This document shows, in pieces, positions 35,181-44,690 of a stretch of 64,000 nucleotides of DNA. The notes beneath the pieces are model-generated. The model saw only the letters and a list, made by a program, of their open reading frames with translations, was not told the origin of the DNA and made no database searches. The position numbers and the translations under genes were made by a program. The DNA lies in NCBI RefSeq assembly GCF_019355055.1, contig NZ_CP048411.1, forward strand, positions 1,364,001-1,428,000, given 5' to 3'. The DNA is from Pseudomonas sp. MTM4. GTDB taxonomy: Bacteria; Pseudomonadota; Gammaproteobacteria; Pseudomonadales; Pseudomonadaceae. Every line of letters starts with the position of its first letter. Position 1 is the first letter of the stretch.

Positions 35181-36833
35181 TCAGAACGAATATTTCGCCG
35201 CCAGGGTGACGTAATCACGGTCGGCCAGCTTGCGGCGGATCGGATCGGGTTCACCGAGGAAGGTGTTGTAGTTCACGGCGACCTCGAAGTTGCCAAGTCG
35301 GCGGAACGTGGTGCCAAAGGTCAGCCGCATGTCGCCCTTCGCGCCCTGGATGGCGCCTTGCAGCGGTGTTGCGCCCTCGACCACGTGAGAGAAGCGAACC
35401 GGTACGATCATGTCCCAACCATTGGCGACACCTGGGTAGCTCAGTTCTACGCCGAGTTGGTATGCCGACGCGGTCTTGCTTTGCCAGGCGGTGGCGGTCC
35501 GGTAGGTGAAGTCGTCGCTTCCGCTCTGCCGGTGGTCCCGCACGCTATCGGCCCGCACATGAACGACTTCCCCGGTCAGGGTCGTCTGGTTGGCCCAAGG
35601 ACGGTCACCCAGGATGTGGATGAACGACAACTGCATCTGCTGACCGCTGCCTCGGGTGTGCTGAGGGGCGCCTTGCGGGCTGAGGACGTTGACCGGTGCG
35701 CCGTCGCGATAGCTCCACTCACCACTGACCTGAGTGTCGCCTAGGCGGGTGGAGAAGCTTAGGCCGGTGAGCTTGATGTCTTCGTAGTAATTGATGCGGT
35801 ATTCGGTCGGCAGCGGTAACACCAGGCCCGGCGCAACTTCCACCATGCCGTTATAGGTGGTCAAGCCAGCCGGACTCTTGTCGTGGTAACGAATGTGGAA
35901 GGCGGAAAGCTCCCAATCGAAGTTCGGCCGGTAGCGCACCTGCACACCCCACTGGCCGCTGTCACGAGGCTCATCGGCGCCAGCATAGAGCACCCGCTGG
36001 TTGAACACGTTTCCGCCGCCCAGCGGGATTCCCACATTCATGAAGTCGCGTCCTGGCCCGATGATGTCGGACGTGGACAGGTAACTACCCACCGGCGGCA
36101 ATTCGGTGCCCTTCCATTCGTACTGCACGTAACCGCCCAAGCTGAAGTTGGGGTTGATGTTCCACAGCGCCGAGACCTGCCCCACCGGCAGGATGATCTC
36201 CTTGACCTCCACGCCCGGCAGCGAGCCCTTGACCGCGTCCGCCGGAGACTGGGCGCCGGATACGCCGGGGTAAAACAGACTCTCGCCCCAGGCGACCACG
36301 TGACGGCCCGCGTTCACGTCCAGGCTCTGGCCGTTGTCGAAGCGCCAGCCGCCGAATACATAGGCATCGAGAAAACGCGCGCGCGCACCGCTGTAGTATT
36401 CGGTGCCGCTGGTGAACTCGTCATGGTCGCCGAATTTATTTGCCCGGGCCGGCGCGTCGTGGTCATTCGTGCCTTGATAGGCGTCGTCGTAGAAAGCGTT
36501 GGCGCGCACCACGGCACCGTAATTGTCTTTGCGCAAGATCATCTCGCCCAGCGCACTGACCCGATGGGTAACCAGACTGCCGCGATCGAAGTTGCGGTTG
36601 CCATCGTCGGCATTGATGTCTCCCAGCAGATCGTCATCGGCACTCTCGGTCCGCATGCCGATCCCGTAGCTGGTGGTCAGGCTCCAATCCATCGTCACGC
36701 CATTGTCGAAATACACCGTGTCGCCAGCCAGCGCCGCGGGCGCCTGCGAAGCCAGACAGACGGCCACCGCCAATCCCGCGAGCCGGAATTCGCACCGCTG
36801 ATTGTCAGGACAGGTCTTCTTATTGTTTTTCAT
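35181..36833 (-). CDS. DUF1302 outer-membrane protein, copy 1
   Basis: 550 aa. Basic N-terminus and signal (LAGLAVAVCLASQAPAALAG). The mature part has typical DUF1302 features: NRNFDRGSLVTHRVSALGEM, LDAYVFGGWRFDNGQSLDVNAGRHVVAWGESLFYPG, and a terminal Phe (YVTLAAKYSF) as in outer-membrane barrels. It shares all these blocks with the copy at 57841. DUF1302 has no proven function; uptake of hydrophobic substrate across the outer membrane is my inference. Last gene of the leftward operon starting at 43115. Confidence 0.85.
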   Translation of the reverse strand: MKNNKKTCPDNQRCEFRLAGLAVAVCLASQAPAALAGDTVYFDNGVTMDWSLTTSYGIGMRTESADDDLLGDINADDGNRNFDRGSLVTHRVSALGEMILRKDNYGAVVRANAFYDDAYQGTNDHDAPARANKFGDHDEFTSGTEYYSGARARFLDAYVFGGWRFDNGQSLDVNAGRHVVAWGESLFYPGVSGAQSPADAVKGSLPGVEVKEIILPVGQVSALWNINPNFSLGGYVQYEWKGTELPPVGSYLSTSDIIGPGRDFMNVGIPLGGGNVFNQRVLYAGADEPRDSGQWGVQVRYRPNFDWELSAFHIRYHDKSPAGLTTYNGMVEVAPGLVLPLPTEYRINYYEDIKLTGLSFSTRLGDTQVSGEWSYRDGAPVNVLSPQGAPQHTRGSGQQMQLSFIHILGDRPWANQTTLTGEVVHVRADSVRDHRQSGSDDFTYRTATAWQSKTASAYQLGVELSYPGVANGWDMIVPVRFSHVVEGATPLQGAIQGAKGDMRLTFGTTFRRLGNFEVAVNYNTFLGEPDPIRRKLADRDYVTLAAKYSF

Positions 36834-36896
36834 TGTTGGATCTCCCGATTTTTGGTCACAGACCGTTAGGTGCTTTCCTACAAATGTCCGCCCTGC

Positions 36897-37970
36897 TCAG
36901 ATGTGAATGTCTTCCGGCAGGTCTAACCCCTGGGAGCTCGCGTCGGTCCGGCGAAACCGCCAGGTCCCGTCCGCCTGCTCGCGCGTCAGCGTTCCCTTCT
37001 CGACCAGGTAATGGATATGCGCCAGGGTCTCGCCCAGCGACATCAGCAGATCGAATGCGCCCTTGATGCGGGGGAATAACAGCGGCCGTAGCTCGGCTGC
37101 CGTCATGACTCCCTCGATGCGCTCCACCAGTTCGGCCAGATGCCGCTCGTGGTGCTGCTGTAGTTGATACAGGCGCCGGTGCAGACCGAAGAACGGCCGC
37201 TCATGGGCCGGCAGCACCAGCACCTCATCGGGCACCGCGCGCAGCCGGTGGAGCGAGTCGAGCCAGTCGCCCAGGGGATTGGCACAGGGTTCGCCCGCCC
37301 CGACCAGCACGCTGGAAGTGATGCGCGGCAGCACCTGATCGCCGGAGATCAGCAGCTGGTCGTCCTCGCTCAAAAGGCAGGCATGCTCGGGCGAATGGCC
37401 GGCGCCGATTACGACTCGCCAGTGGCGCGTGCCAATCTTCAGCAGCGTCCCTTCACGCAGGCGGCGATAGCTGCGCGGATGCCCTGCATCGAAGCGCAGG
37501 CTCTCGATGGTCGGCATCAACCCGGCGATCTCTTCGTCGTTCAGGCCTGCGCGGCGATAGAAGTCGTGAAATTCCCAGCCCGGCTCGCTGCCCTCGGGCG
37601 AGACGTGCATCGCCTGGAACTCACCGCGGGTCATGTACAACGGGCAGCGGAACCGCTCGGTCAGCCAGGCCGCCAGCCCTGTGTGATCGAAATGACAATG
37701 CGTGCAGATCACCGACAGCACCGGCAAGCCGCCCATCACCTCGACGAATACACGCTCCCAGACTTCCCGGCTGCGCGCGATGCCCAGTCCCGTGTCCACC
37801 ACAACCCAGCCATCGCCGTGACGCAGCAGGTAGAGGTTGATGTGATCCAGGCCGAACGGCAGCGGCATGCGCAGCCAGAGCACGCCCTCGGCAACTTCCT
37901 GCACCTCGCCCGGCGCCGGCGGTTCCGCCCAGGGAAAGCGCAGCTCGTGTTCCAGCGATGGCGCGCTCAT
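36897..37970 (-). CDS. Metallo-beta-lactamase-fold hydrolase
   Basis: 357 aa. Metal motif THCHFDHTG (HxHxDH), later His in GAGHSPEHACL, Asp in LISGDQVLP and PAHERPFFG. The family includes thioesterases and glyoxalase II-type hydrolases; the C-terminal winged region (EKGTLTREQADGTWRFRR) is also usual for this LACTB2-like branch. Its start overlaps the acyl-CoA ligase stop (ATGA), so thioester or ester hydrolysis in steroid metabolism is plausible. Substrate unknown. Confidence 0.83.
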   Translation of the reverse strand: MSAPSLEHELRFPWAEPPAPGEVQEVAEGVLWLRMPLPFGLDHINLYLLRHGDGWVVVDTGLGIARSREVWERVFVEVMGGLPVLSVICTHCHFDHTGLAAWLTERFRCPLYMTRGEFQAMHVSPEGSEPGWEFHDFYRRAGLNDEEIAGLMPTIESLRFDAGHPRSYRRLREGTLLKIGTRHWRVVIGAGHSPEHACLLSEDDQLLISGDQVLPRITSSVLVGAGEPCANPLGDWLDSLHRLRAVPDEVLVLPAHERPFFGLHRRLYQLQQHHERHLAELVERIEGVMTAAELRPLLFPRIKGAFDLLMSLGETLAHIHYLVEKGTLTREQADGTWRFRRTDASSQGLDLPEDIHI

Positions 37971-39832
37971 GAGCTGCGCTCACTGACGAAAGGCACGAGA
38001 TCGTTGGCGGCCAGCAGCTCGACGCTGTAAGGCTGGTAGCTGCCGCTGGCTTCGTCGCGTATGTACAGCGGGTCTTCAAACTGGCGCGGGTCATAGCCCT
38101 GGCGCTGCAGGTCAATTTTGCGCAACTTGAAGGTACTGGTCATGTCGGCACTGGCGCAGACCCGCACGAACACCGGCGCGGCGTAGCGCGGCAAGCGGGT
38201 GGCGGTGAGCTCGAAGAACGCCTTCGGGTCGAACGCCTGTCCCGGCTGCATGAGGACCGAGGCCATCCCGGCGCGGCCTTCGTGGCCAGGCACCTTCACG
38301 CCATAAACGTTAATCAGCTCCAGCCCCGGGTAGTCACCGAGCGCATCGGCGACTTCCTGGGTCGAAACGTTCTCGCTCTTCCAGCGGAAGGTATCGCCGA
38401 TGCGATCGACGAAGTAGCAGTAGCCGTCCTCGTCGTAGCGCAACAGGTCGCCCGAACTCCACCAGGCGTCGCCGTCCTGGAAGACCCCTCGCAATATCTT
38501 GCTTTCGGTGGCCTTTGCACAGGTGTAGCCCTCGAAACGCCCGCCGCCGATTTCCGGATGGTCGACGATGAACGCAACCGCCTCGCCCGCCTCCCCCGGC
38601 TGGCAGGGAATGCAGAATCCGCGCTCGTCACGCAGGTGGCCGGTCTCGTTGTCGTAACGGATCAGCCGCACGTTGGTTTTGTCCCAGAACGGCACCCGGC
38701 CGCAGGAACCTGCGCGGTTATCGAGGTTGATGATGGCGCAGTTGGCCTCGGTGGAGCCCCAGCCCTCGAAAATGGGAACCTCGCCGAAGCGTTCCACCCA
38801 GCGCTGCCACGTCTCGGGCGACAGCCCGGCGCCGAGCATGCAACGCAAGCTGTGCTGACGATCATCGGCCTGCACCGGGCGGTTGAGCAAATAGCGGCAG
38901 ATCTCGCCGATGTACTGGAATACGGTGACGCCGTGCGTACGTACGTCTTGCCAGAAGGCGCTGGCGCTGAACTTGCGCCGCAACACAATGGAGGCGCCAG
39001 ATTTGAGCGCGGTGGATGTCACCGAGGTGGCCGCCGCGCCGTGATAGAGCGGCAGGCAACAGTAGAAGACGTCTGCTGGCTCGACACCGAGGGTGACTTC
39101 CATCACGTCACCCGAGGACATCCAGCGCATGTGGCTGTAGCGGGCCGCCTTGGGCAGCCCGGTAGTGCCGGAGGTGAAGATCAGCAGCATGGTCTCTTCG
39201 GCGCGGATACCGGCACGCAAGGCCGGATCGACCTGCTGCTCTGAGGCCTGCGCCAAGGCATCGTCGAACCCGACATCGGCCAGGCGCAGCAGCTCGGCGG
39301 CGGCCGGCTTTTCCTCGTCACGCACCAGCAGCAAGGGGTAGCGCGCGGCGTCCGGCGTATCGGCGAAAGGCTGCAGGCATTCCTCGCCGACCACCACGGC
39401 CTTGGCAGCGGTAGTCTGCAGCGCATGCAGCAGCGGCGCGCCAGTCGCGTTGTGGTTGATCAGCGCGGCCACCACACCGAGCTTGGCCATGCCGAACCAG
39501 GCGAAGAAAAACTCGGGGCGGTTCTCCATCGCCAGCGCGCAGACGTCACCGCGCGACAAGCCCTGCTGGCGTAGCGCATGGGCGAAGGCGTTGGCCCGCG
39601 CATCGACCTCGGCGTAGCTGTATCGACGGCCCTGATAGATCAGAAAATCGCGCGTGGCGAAGCGTGCAGCCTGCGCCTCCAGACGGTCGGCCAGGGTGTA
39701 AAGATCCGCCGGCTTGATCGCCCCAGCGGCGGCCGAACGCCGGTCCAGCATCTGCTGGGTCTGCTCGCGCGGGACCACGTCCGATTGCAGGTTTTGTTGT
39801 TCTTGTGCGTATGCCATGCCGGTCGTGCTCAT
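37967..39832 (-). CDS. Acyl-CoA synthetase, FATP/very-long-chain type
   Basis: 621 aa AMP-forming enzyme. P-loop FTSGTTGLPKAARYSH, adenylate motif FEGWGSTEANC, and WWSSGDLLRYDEDGYCYFVDRIGDTFRWKSENVST with the FRWKGENV-like signature of the FATP branch. GGAG precedes the ATG. Ligases of this branch activate bile-acid or sterol side chains in other organisms, so a C17 side-chain CoA ligase is likely. It follows the OYE gene by 2 bp. Confidence 0.85.
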   Translation of the reverse strand: MSTTGMAYAQEQQNLQSDVVPREQTQQMLDRRSAAAGAIKPADLYTLADRLEAQAARFATRDFLIYQGRRYSYAEVDARANAFAHALRQQGLSRGDVCALAMENRPEFFFAWFGMAKLGVVAALINHNATGAPLLHALQTTAAKAVVVGEECLQPFADTPDAARYPLLLVRDEEKPAAAELLRLADVGFDDALAQASEQQVDPALRAGIRAEETMLLIFTSGTTGLPKAARYSHMRWMSSGDVMEVTLGVEPADVFYCCLPLYHGAAATSVTSTALKSGASIVLRRKFSASAFWQDVRTHGVTVFQYIGEICRYLLNRPVQADDRQHSLRCMLGAGLSPETWQRWVERFGEVPIFEGWGSTEANCAIINLDNRAGSCGRVPFWDKTNVRLIRYDNETGHLRDERGFCIPCQPGEAGEAVAFIVDHPEIGGGRFEGYTCAKATESKILRGVFQDGDAWWSSGDLLRYDEDGYCYFVDRIGDTFRWKSENVSTQEVADALGDYPGLELINVYGVKVPGHEGRAGMASVLMQPGQAFDPKAFFELTATRLPRYAAPVFVRVCASADMTSTFKLRKIDLQRQGYDPRQFEDPLYIRDEASGSYQPYSVELLAANDLVPFVSERSS

Positions 39833-39834
39833 GC

Positions 39835-40914
39835 TTACTCCAGGACAGATTCCAGGGCCCGGTTCGGGTAGTCGCTGTAGCCAGCGGGTCCGGGTGAATA
39901 AAGGGTGTGGCGGTCAAAGCGGGCCAGTGCCTGCCCCTCACGAAGGCGCTCCACCAGATCAGGGTTGGCGATGTAATGGCGGGCGAACGACACCGCCTCC
40001 GCCGCGCCGGCCTCGAGCTGGCGTGCGGCGCTGTCGCCATCGAAGCCGTCATTGACGATCAGCGCGCCGCTAAAGCCTTGGCGGGCAATGGCGAAGGCAT
40101 CCAGGCCCGGAACCGGTGAGCGCATGATGTGCAGGTAGGCCAGGCCCAGGCCGTCGATACCGGCCAGCAGCGCCTCGAGGGTGGCTTGGGGATTGGGGTC
40201 TTCGACATCGTTGTATGGGTTGCCCGGACACAGGCGCAGGCCGACGCGCCCGGCTCCGATGGCGCCGGCCATGGCCTCCAAGACCTCCAAAGTGAAGCGG
40301 ACACGATTCGCCAGCGGGCCGCCGTAGCGGTCCTCACGGTGGTTGCTGTTGGTGGCGATGAACTGCATCGGCAGATAGCCGCTGGTGCCATGCAGCTCGA
40401 CCCCGTCGAAGCCGGCGGCGCGGGCATTGAGCGCCGCCTGGCGATAGTCGCCAATCACCTCGGCGATCTCGTCCAGTGTGAGCGCATGCGGCAGGTCGGT
40501 GTCAGCCATGCCTTCGGTGTCGGTGAACAGTTTGGCGTTAGCCGCCACTGACGAGGGCGCAACACTGCGGCTACCGGCCGGCTTGTTGGCCCGAGCAGCG
40601 ACACGGCCGCAGTGCATCAGTTGCAGAACGATCCGCCCACCGCGCGCATGTACCGCTTCGGTCACTTGGCGCCAGGCCTGGATCTGCTCGTCGTTGTAGA
40701 TGCCCGGTGTGCGGCAGTAACCAATGCCGTCGGCCGAAGGCGATGTGCCCTCGGCGACGATCAGCCCGGCGCTGGCCCGCTGGGCGTAGTAGTCCACCAT
40801 AACGGCGGTGGGTACATGGTCGCTGCCGGCTCGGCTGCGGGTCATCGGCGCCATGACGATGCGGTTGGCCAGCTCCAGGTCACCGAAGCGTACGGGTGCG
40901 AAAAGCGTATTCAT
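39835..40914 (-). CDS. Old yellow enzyme family ene-reductase
   Basis: 359 aa from MNTLFAPVRFGDLELANR; the upstream open frame lies in the SnoaL-like gene and is not coding. FMN-binding and active-site features: IVMAPMTRSRA, QLMHCGRVA, GVELHGTSGYLPMQFIATNSNHREDRYGG and RVGLRLCP. The HGTSGYLP segment replaces the classical HGANGYL, changing the usual substrate-binding His/Asn pair at one position. It could reduce a C=C bond of a steroid enone. Member of the leftward operon. Confidence 0.84.
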   Translation of the reverse strand: MNTLFAPVRFGDLELANRIVMAPMTRSRAGSDHVPTAVMVDYYAQRASAGLIVAEGTSPSADGIGYCRTPGIYNDEQIQAWRQVTEAVHARGGRIVLQLMHCGRVAARANKPAGSRSVAPSSVAANAKLFTDTEGMADTDLPHALTLDEIAEVIGDYRQAALNARAAGFDGVELHGTSGYLPMQFIATNSNHREDRYGGPLANRVRFTLEVLEAMAGAIGAGRVGLRLCPGNPYNDVEDPNPQATLEALLAGIDGLGLAYLHIMRSPVPGLDAFAIARQGFSGALIVNDGFDGDSAARQLEAGAAEAVSFARHYIANPDLVERLREGQALARFDRHTLYSPGPAGYSDYPNRALESVLE

Positions 40915-40925
40915 GGCATGCCTCC

Positions 40926-41555
40926 TCAGCGGACCCGGATGCGCGGCGCCGGCGTGTCGCCGCGCATCTGCCGCAGGAAGCCTTCCAGCGGAGCAGGTGC
41001 CGCCACTTCTGGCAGCTCCTCCTTGCCGGGCATCTCTGCCCAGAACGCTTTCCAGGAAGGAAACAGGTCGTGAAAGGTGCCGTGGTAGGGCTCGCGTCCC
41101 GGCCAGCGCATCTTCATGTCGCCAATCGGTGGCTTGTTCAGGTCGGTGGCGTACCAGTAGCAAGGCAGGCGGCGGCGGAAGTACCACTGCCCGTCGATGC
41201 GCTCATAGTCGTCCCAATAGAGCATCTGCATGATCACCCACTCGGCGCCGGCCTCATGCTCGTTCTTGGAATACACCACGCCGGTTGCATGGTCGGCATC
41301 GGCGAACTCGATGATGTGCTGGCCCAGGTGGTGCGAGGTCCCGCTGAACTGGTGGCGCAGGGTGTCGTCCACCCAGGCTTTAAGGTGCGCCCGGCCGACC
41401 CGCTCGCGCCCGACGCGGATGTCCGGGGCGAACAGATTGACGTGCGCATCGAGGTCGCGCATGTCCAGGGACAGGGAGTACCTGCCCGCCAGTTGCCGGA
41501 TGGCTTCGATCGACTCGAGCCGGTCGATGCGTTGCACAAGTGCCTGCTGGTCCAT
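40926..41555 (-). CDS. SnoaL-like protein, BaiE-type dehydratase candidate
   Basis: 209 aa from MDQQALVQRIDRLESIEAIRQLAGRY. The NTF2/SnoaL fold shows IEAIRQL, RYSLSLDMRD, a His-rich SHHLGQHIIEF strand and DDYERIDGQWYFRR, which line up by eye with bile-acid 7alpha-dehydratase BaiE (Tyr/Asp early, His in the middle). This is a fold-level match. With the BaiCD/BaiH-like reductase at 45555 it suggests a hydroxysteroid dehydration route. A second, smaller SnoaL-like protein is at 55402. Confidence 0.72.
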   Translation of the reverse strand: MDQQALVQRIDRLESIEAIRQLAGRYSLSLDMRDLDAHVNLFAPDIRVGRERVGRAHLKAWVDDTLRHQFSGTSHHLGQHIIEFADADHATGVVYSKNEHEAGAEWVIMQMLYWDDYERIDGQWYFRRRLPCYWYATDLNKPPIGDMKMRWPGREPYHGTFHDLFPSWKAFWAEMPGKEELPEVAAPAPLEGFLRQMRGDTPAPRIRVR

Positions 41556-41599
41556 GGTTTCACCTTGCTGTCGGGTCGGTTGCACGGCGGGGCCGGGAA

Positions 41600-42373
41600 T
41601 CACTCCAGCACCGTGTAGAGATCCGAACTGCGCCCGCCATCGACAGGCAGGCTGGCGCCGGTGATGTAGGAGGACTCGTCAGAAGCGAGGAACAGCACGG
41701 CGTTGGCCAGCTCTTCGGGCCGGGCAACGCGGCGCATGGGGATCAGCTTTTCGGTGTTGATGCGCGTCTGGTCGTCGGAGAGCATGCCGGCCGTCGACGG
41801 CGTCGCCACCACACCGGGCACCACCACGTTGCAGCGCACCCCGACCGCTGCGCCTTCGGAGGCCACCGCGCGGCTGAAGTTGATCACCGCGGCCTTGGCC
41901 GCCGAATAGCCGGACATCCAGGCGGTCCCGAACAGGCCGCAAATGGAGGCGATGTTGACGATGGAACCGCCGCCGCTGTCCTTCATCAGGCGCATGGCGG
42001 TGCGCGTGCCCCAGAAGGTGCCGTCCACGGTAGTCGCGAAGTTGGCGCGCCAATCCTCGGTGGACATGCTGTCCACCGCACCCCAGGTGAAAGCCATGGC
42101 GTTGTTGACCATCACGTCGAGGCGCCCGTGTTCGGCCGCCACCGCTTCGATGGCACCGACGAAGGCCTGCTCGTCACTGACGTCGGCCACCTTGAATTCG
42201 GCGCGTCCGCCATTCTTGCGGATGCTTTCGACCACTTCAGCCAACGGCGCTTCGCGGCGACCACAGACGATCACCGTGGCGCCCTCCTCGGCCAGGCGGT
42301 GAGCCGTGGCCGCGCCGATGCCGGAGCCGCCGCCGGTGATAAATGCGATCTTTCCTGTCATGCGAGATGTCAT
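41600..42373 (-). CDS. Short-chain dehydrogenase
   Basis: 257 aa classical SDR: TGGGSGIGAATA, NNAMAFTWGA, Ser in NIASICGLFG, YSAAKAAV, and the C-terminal PVDGGRSSDLY. Second gene of the leftward operon, 10 bp after the first SDR. A hydroxysteroid dehydrogenase is likely, but position and stereochemistry cannot be read from sequence. Confidence 0.84.
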   Translation of the reverse strand: MTSRMTGKIAFITGGGSGIGAATAHRLAEEGATVIVCGRREAPLAEVVESIRKNGGRAEFKVADVSDEQAFVGAIEAVAAEHGRLDVMVNNAMAFTWGAVDSMSTEDWRANFATTVDGTFWGTRTAMRLMKDSGGGSIVNIASICGLFGTAWMSGYSAAKAAVINFSRAVASEGAAVGVRCNVVVPGVVATPSTAGMLSDDQTRINTEKLIPMRRVARPEELANAVLFLASDESSYITGASLPVDGGRSSDLYTVLE

Positions 42374-42383
42374 GTGCGTGTCC

Positions 42384-43115
42384 TCAGAGGAAGGCCATGC
42401 CGCCGTTGACGGCGACGTTCTGTCCGGTGATGAAGCTGGCGTCGTCGCTGGCGAGGAAGGCCGCGACCCGAGCGATTTCCTCCGGCAGGCAGAGGCGAGC
42501 CAGAGGAATGGCCTTAACCATCGCCTCCATCCATTCGGCGGGAATGCCGGCCATCATCGGCGTGTCGGTCGGGCCGGGAACCAGGGTGTTGATGCGGATG
42601 CCATTGGCGGCCAGCTCACGGGCGGTGCTGCGCGTCAGCCCCATGATCCCAGCCTTGCTGGCGCAGTAATGGCTGGGCCCCTCGCCCGTCATGGCAGCGG
42701 TACTGGCCAGGTTGACGATGGCGCCAGCGCCGGCCTGACTCATCAGCCGGGCCGCCTCGCGGCTGCAGAGGAAGGCGCCGGTCAGGTTCACCCCGATCAC
42801 CCGATTCCAGTGCTCCAACGGTGTGTCGAGAAAGGCGTCGTGGGAACCGATGCCGGCGTTGTTGACCAGGATGTCCAGGCGACCCGACTCGCTGACGACG
42901 CGCTCGAACGCTGCGTTCACCGAAGCTTCGTCGGTCACGTCGCAGCGCTGTACACGGCCTCGCTCGCCCAACCCGGCAACGGTTTCTTCCAGTGCCTCGA
43001 CGTTGATGTCCGCGGCGTACACAGTGGCGCCCTGCTCGGCAAAGTGCCGGACGATGGCCCGCCCCATTCCCTGCCCGGCGCCGGTCACAAATGCAATTCT
43101 GCCTTCGAGTCTCAT
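42384..43115 (-). CDS. Short-chain dehydrogenase, operon leader gene
   Basis: 243 aa from MRLEGRIAFVTGAGQGMGRAI; AGGAGGAG lies 6 bases upstream and rules out the longer frame to 43385. NNAG, NLASTAAMTG, YCASKAG and NVAVNGGMAF complete the SDR pattern, resembling 7alpha- or 3-hydroxysteroid/FabG types. First gene of the seven-gene leftward operon behind a perfect cluster box. Confidence 0.85.
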   Translation of the reverse strand: MRLEGRIAFVTGAGQGMGRAIVRHFAEQGATVYAADINVEALEETVAGLGERGRVQRCDVTDEASVNAAFERVVSESGRLDILVNNAGIGSHDAFLDTPLEHWNRVIGVNLTGAFLCSREAARLMSQAGAGAIVNLASTAAMTGEGPSHYCASKAGIMGLTRSTARELAANGIRINTLVPGPTDTPMMAGIPAEWMEAMVKAIPLARLCLPEEIARVAAFLASDDASFITGQNVAVNGGMAFL

Positions 43116-43203
43116 GCCTGCTCCTCCTGTATGGGTCGTCGGCTTTCGGGCCTGACGAGCCAGTTGCGTTGGAGCGGATGATTCATGCCACCAGCAAGCG
43201 AAA

Positions 43204-43221
43204 CATCGTCCGTTGAGACTA
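43204..43221 (-). promoter_or_regulatory. Steroid-cluster box and promoter of the leftward seven-gene operon
   Basis: Coding strand TAGTCTCAACGGACGATG, identical in all 18 bases to the box before hsaC. GAATCAT follows after 19 bp (43178-43184), as does the shared GGCATGA just before it. Confidence 0.8.
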
Positions 43222-43265
43222 AAGGCCGGCAGCCGACTCGCAGGGCCGGGAGACGAGCTCGGCAC

Positions 43266-43283
43266 TGGTCTGAATGGACGATG
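43266..43283 (+). promoter_or_regulatory. Steroid-cluster box and promoter of the MFS-hsaD operon
   Basis: Plus strand TGGTCTGAATGGACGATG. GATGAT (43305-43310) follows after 21 bp. It faces away from the box at 43204, so this 234-bp gap holds two back-to-back promoters. Confidence 0.72.
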
Positions 43284-43349
43284 TGGCGCGCCGACTACCC
43301 CGCCGATGATCCCGGCAACAATGACAAGAACAAGACAGGAACGCCTATC

Positions 43350-44675
43350 GTGAGCAGCTCCCCGAGAGTCACCTGGCATAGCCACTACGCCCTATGCGTG
43401 CTGGCCCTTATCTACGTCTGCAACTACATTGACCGCTATCTCGTGTCGATCCTCATCGAGCCGATCAAGCTCGAATTTGGCGTGTCCGACACCCTCATCG
43501 GCCTGCTAACCGGCGTTGCCTTCGCGCTGTTCTACACCGTGTTCGGCCTGCCCATGGGGCGCCTCGCCGACCGCATCGGACGCAAGCCTGTAGTGGCGCT
43601 GTCGTGCATTGCCTGGAGCCTGATGACCATGCTTTGCGGCGTGGCCACCAGCTTCGCCATGCTGCTGGCGTTCCGCATTTTGGTGGCGGTCGGCGAGGCC
43701 GGCGGCTCGGCGCCTTCGGTGGCGATGGTGGCCGATCTCTACCCGGCGCGGCTGCGCTCGCGGGCGCTGTCGATCTTCATGATGGGGCCGCCGCTCGGCC
43801 TGGCGCTGGGCCTCGGTGCTGGCGGCTGGGTAGCCGAGCACTACGGCTGGCGCGCGGCGTTCATCATCATCGGCGCGCCGGGCATCCTGATCGGCCTGTT
43901 GCTGGCCTTCACGGTGAGAGCGCCGCGCCCCGCACCGGTGTCGACGCAGATTCGCCAGGAGTCATTCCTGAAAACCGTGCGGAGCATGCTCGGCCTGTCG
44001 TCTTATCGGCTGATTCTGATCGCGGGTAGCTTGGCCGCTGTCGCTGGCAATGCCATCGGCACATGGAACCCAAGCTTTTTGATCCGCTCCCACGGCTTAG
44101 GCATTCAGGAAGCCGGCTTTCTGATCGGCATCGTCGGCGGTTCAGCCGCAGCCCTCGGCACGCTTGCCTGCGGGATCGTTACCGACCGTTTGACGGCTCG
44201 CGATGCCGGCTGGCAGGTCGGTGTGGCGGCGCTTGGCACGCTCATCAGCGTGCCCTTCGGCCTGTTGTTTTTCTTCTGGCCCGACGGCGTCGCCCTCACC
44301 ATCGCGGGCAACAGCGTACCGACTGCTTTCTTCTTCTATATAGGCTTCGCCTTCTTTGCCACCTGGTGGACGGTGCCTTGTTTCGGCGCCATGAGCGGCC
44401 TGTTCCCACCGGCCAAGGTGGCCCAGGCCACAGCGCTGTTCCTGATGGGCGTCACTCTCGTGGGCGTTGGGCTCGGTCCGCTGGTGGTCGGGGTGCTGAG
44501 CGACCTTTTCCGCGCCGCCATCGGCGACGAAGCCCTGCGTTACGCCATGGCCAGCACCATTGCACTTCTGCTGGTTCCAGTGATCTGCCTGTCCCTGGCG
44601 GTACCCCGCTACCGGCGCCAGACCCTCGACGCCTCCCCTGACCCCAAGGCCAAAGCCGAAGCCGTTACCGCCTGA
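43350..44675 (+). CDS. MFS transporter (steroid or organic-acid uptake candidate)
   Basis: 441 aa from a GTG (VSSSPRVTWHSHYALCVL) with AGGA 9 bases upstream; the longer frame to 43185 would include both promoter boxes and is rejected. Twelve hydrophobic segments are apparent. The MFS motif A GRLADRIGRKPVV and the early NYIDRYLVSIL of the spinster/ACS-like branch are clear. First gene of a rightward operon with hsaD (15 bp) and the reductase. Import of the steroid or of an intermediate is likely. Confidence 0.84.
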   Translation: MSSSPRVTWHSHYALCVLALIYVCNYIDRYLVSILIEPIKLEFGVSDTLIGLLTGVAFALFYTVFGLPMGRLADRIGRKPVVALSCIAWSLMTMLCGVATSFAMLLAFRILVAVGEAGGSAPSVAMVADLYPARLRSRALSIFMMGPPLGLALGLGAGGWVAEHYGWRAAFIIIGAPGILIGLLLAFTVRAPRPAPVSTQIRQESFLKTVRSMLGLSSYRLILIAGSLAAVAGNAIGTWNPSFLIRSHGLGIQEAGFLIGIVGGSAAALGTLACGIVTDRLTARDAGWQVGVAALGTLISVPFGLLFFFWPDGVALTIAGNSVPTAFFFYIGFAFFATWWTVPCFGAMSGLFPPAKVAQATALFLMGVTLVGVGLGPLVVGVLSDLFRAAIGDEALRYAMASTIALLLVPVICLSLAVPRYRRQTLDASPDPKAKAEAVTA

Positions 44676-44690
44676 GACGAGGACTACTCA

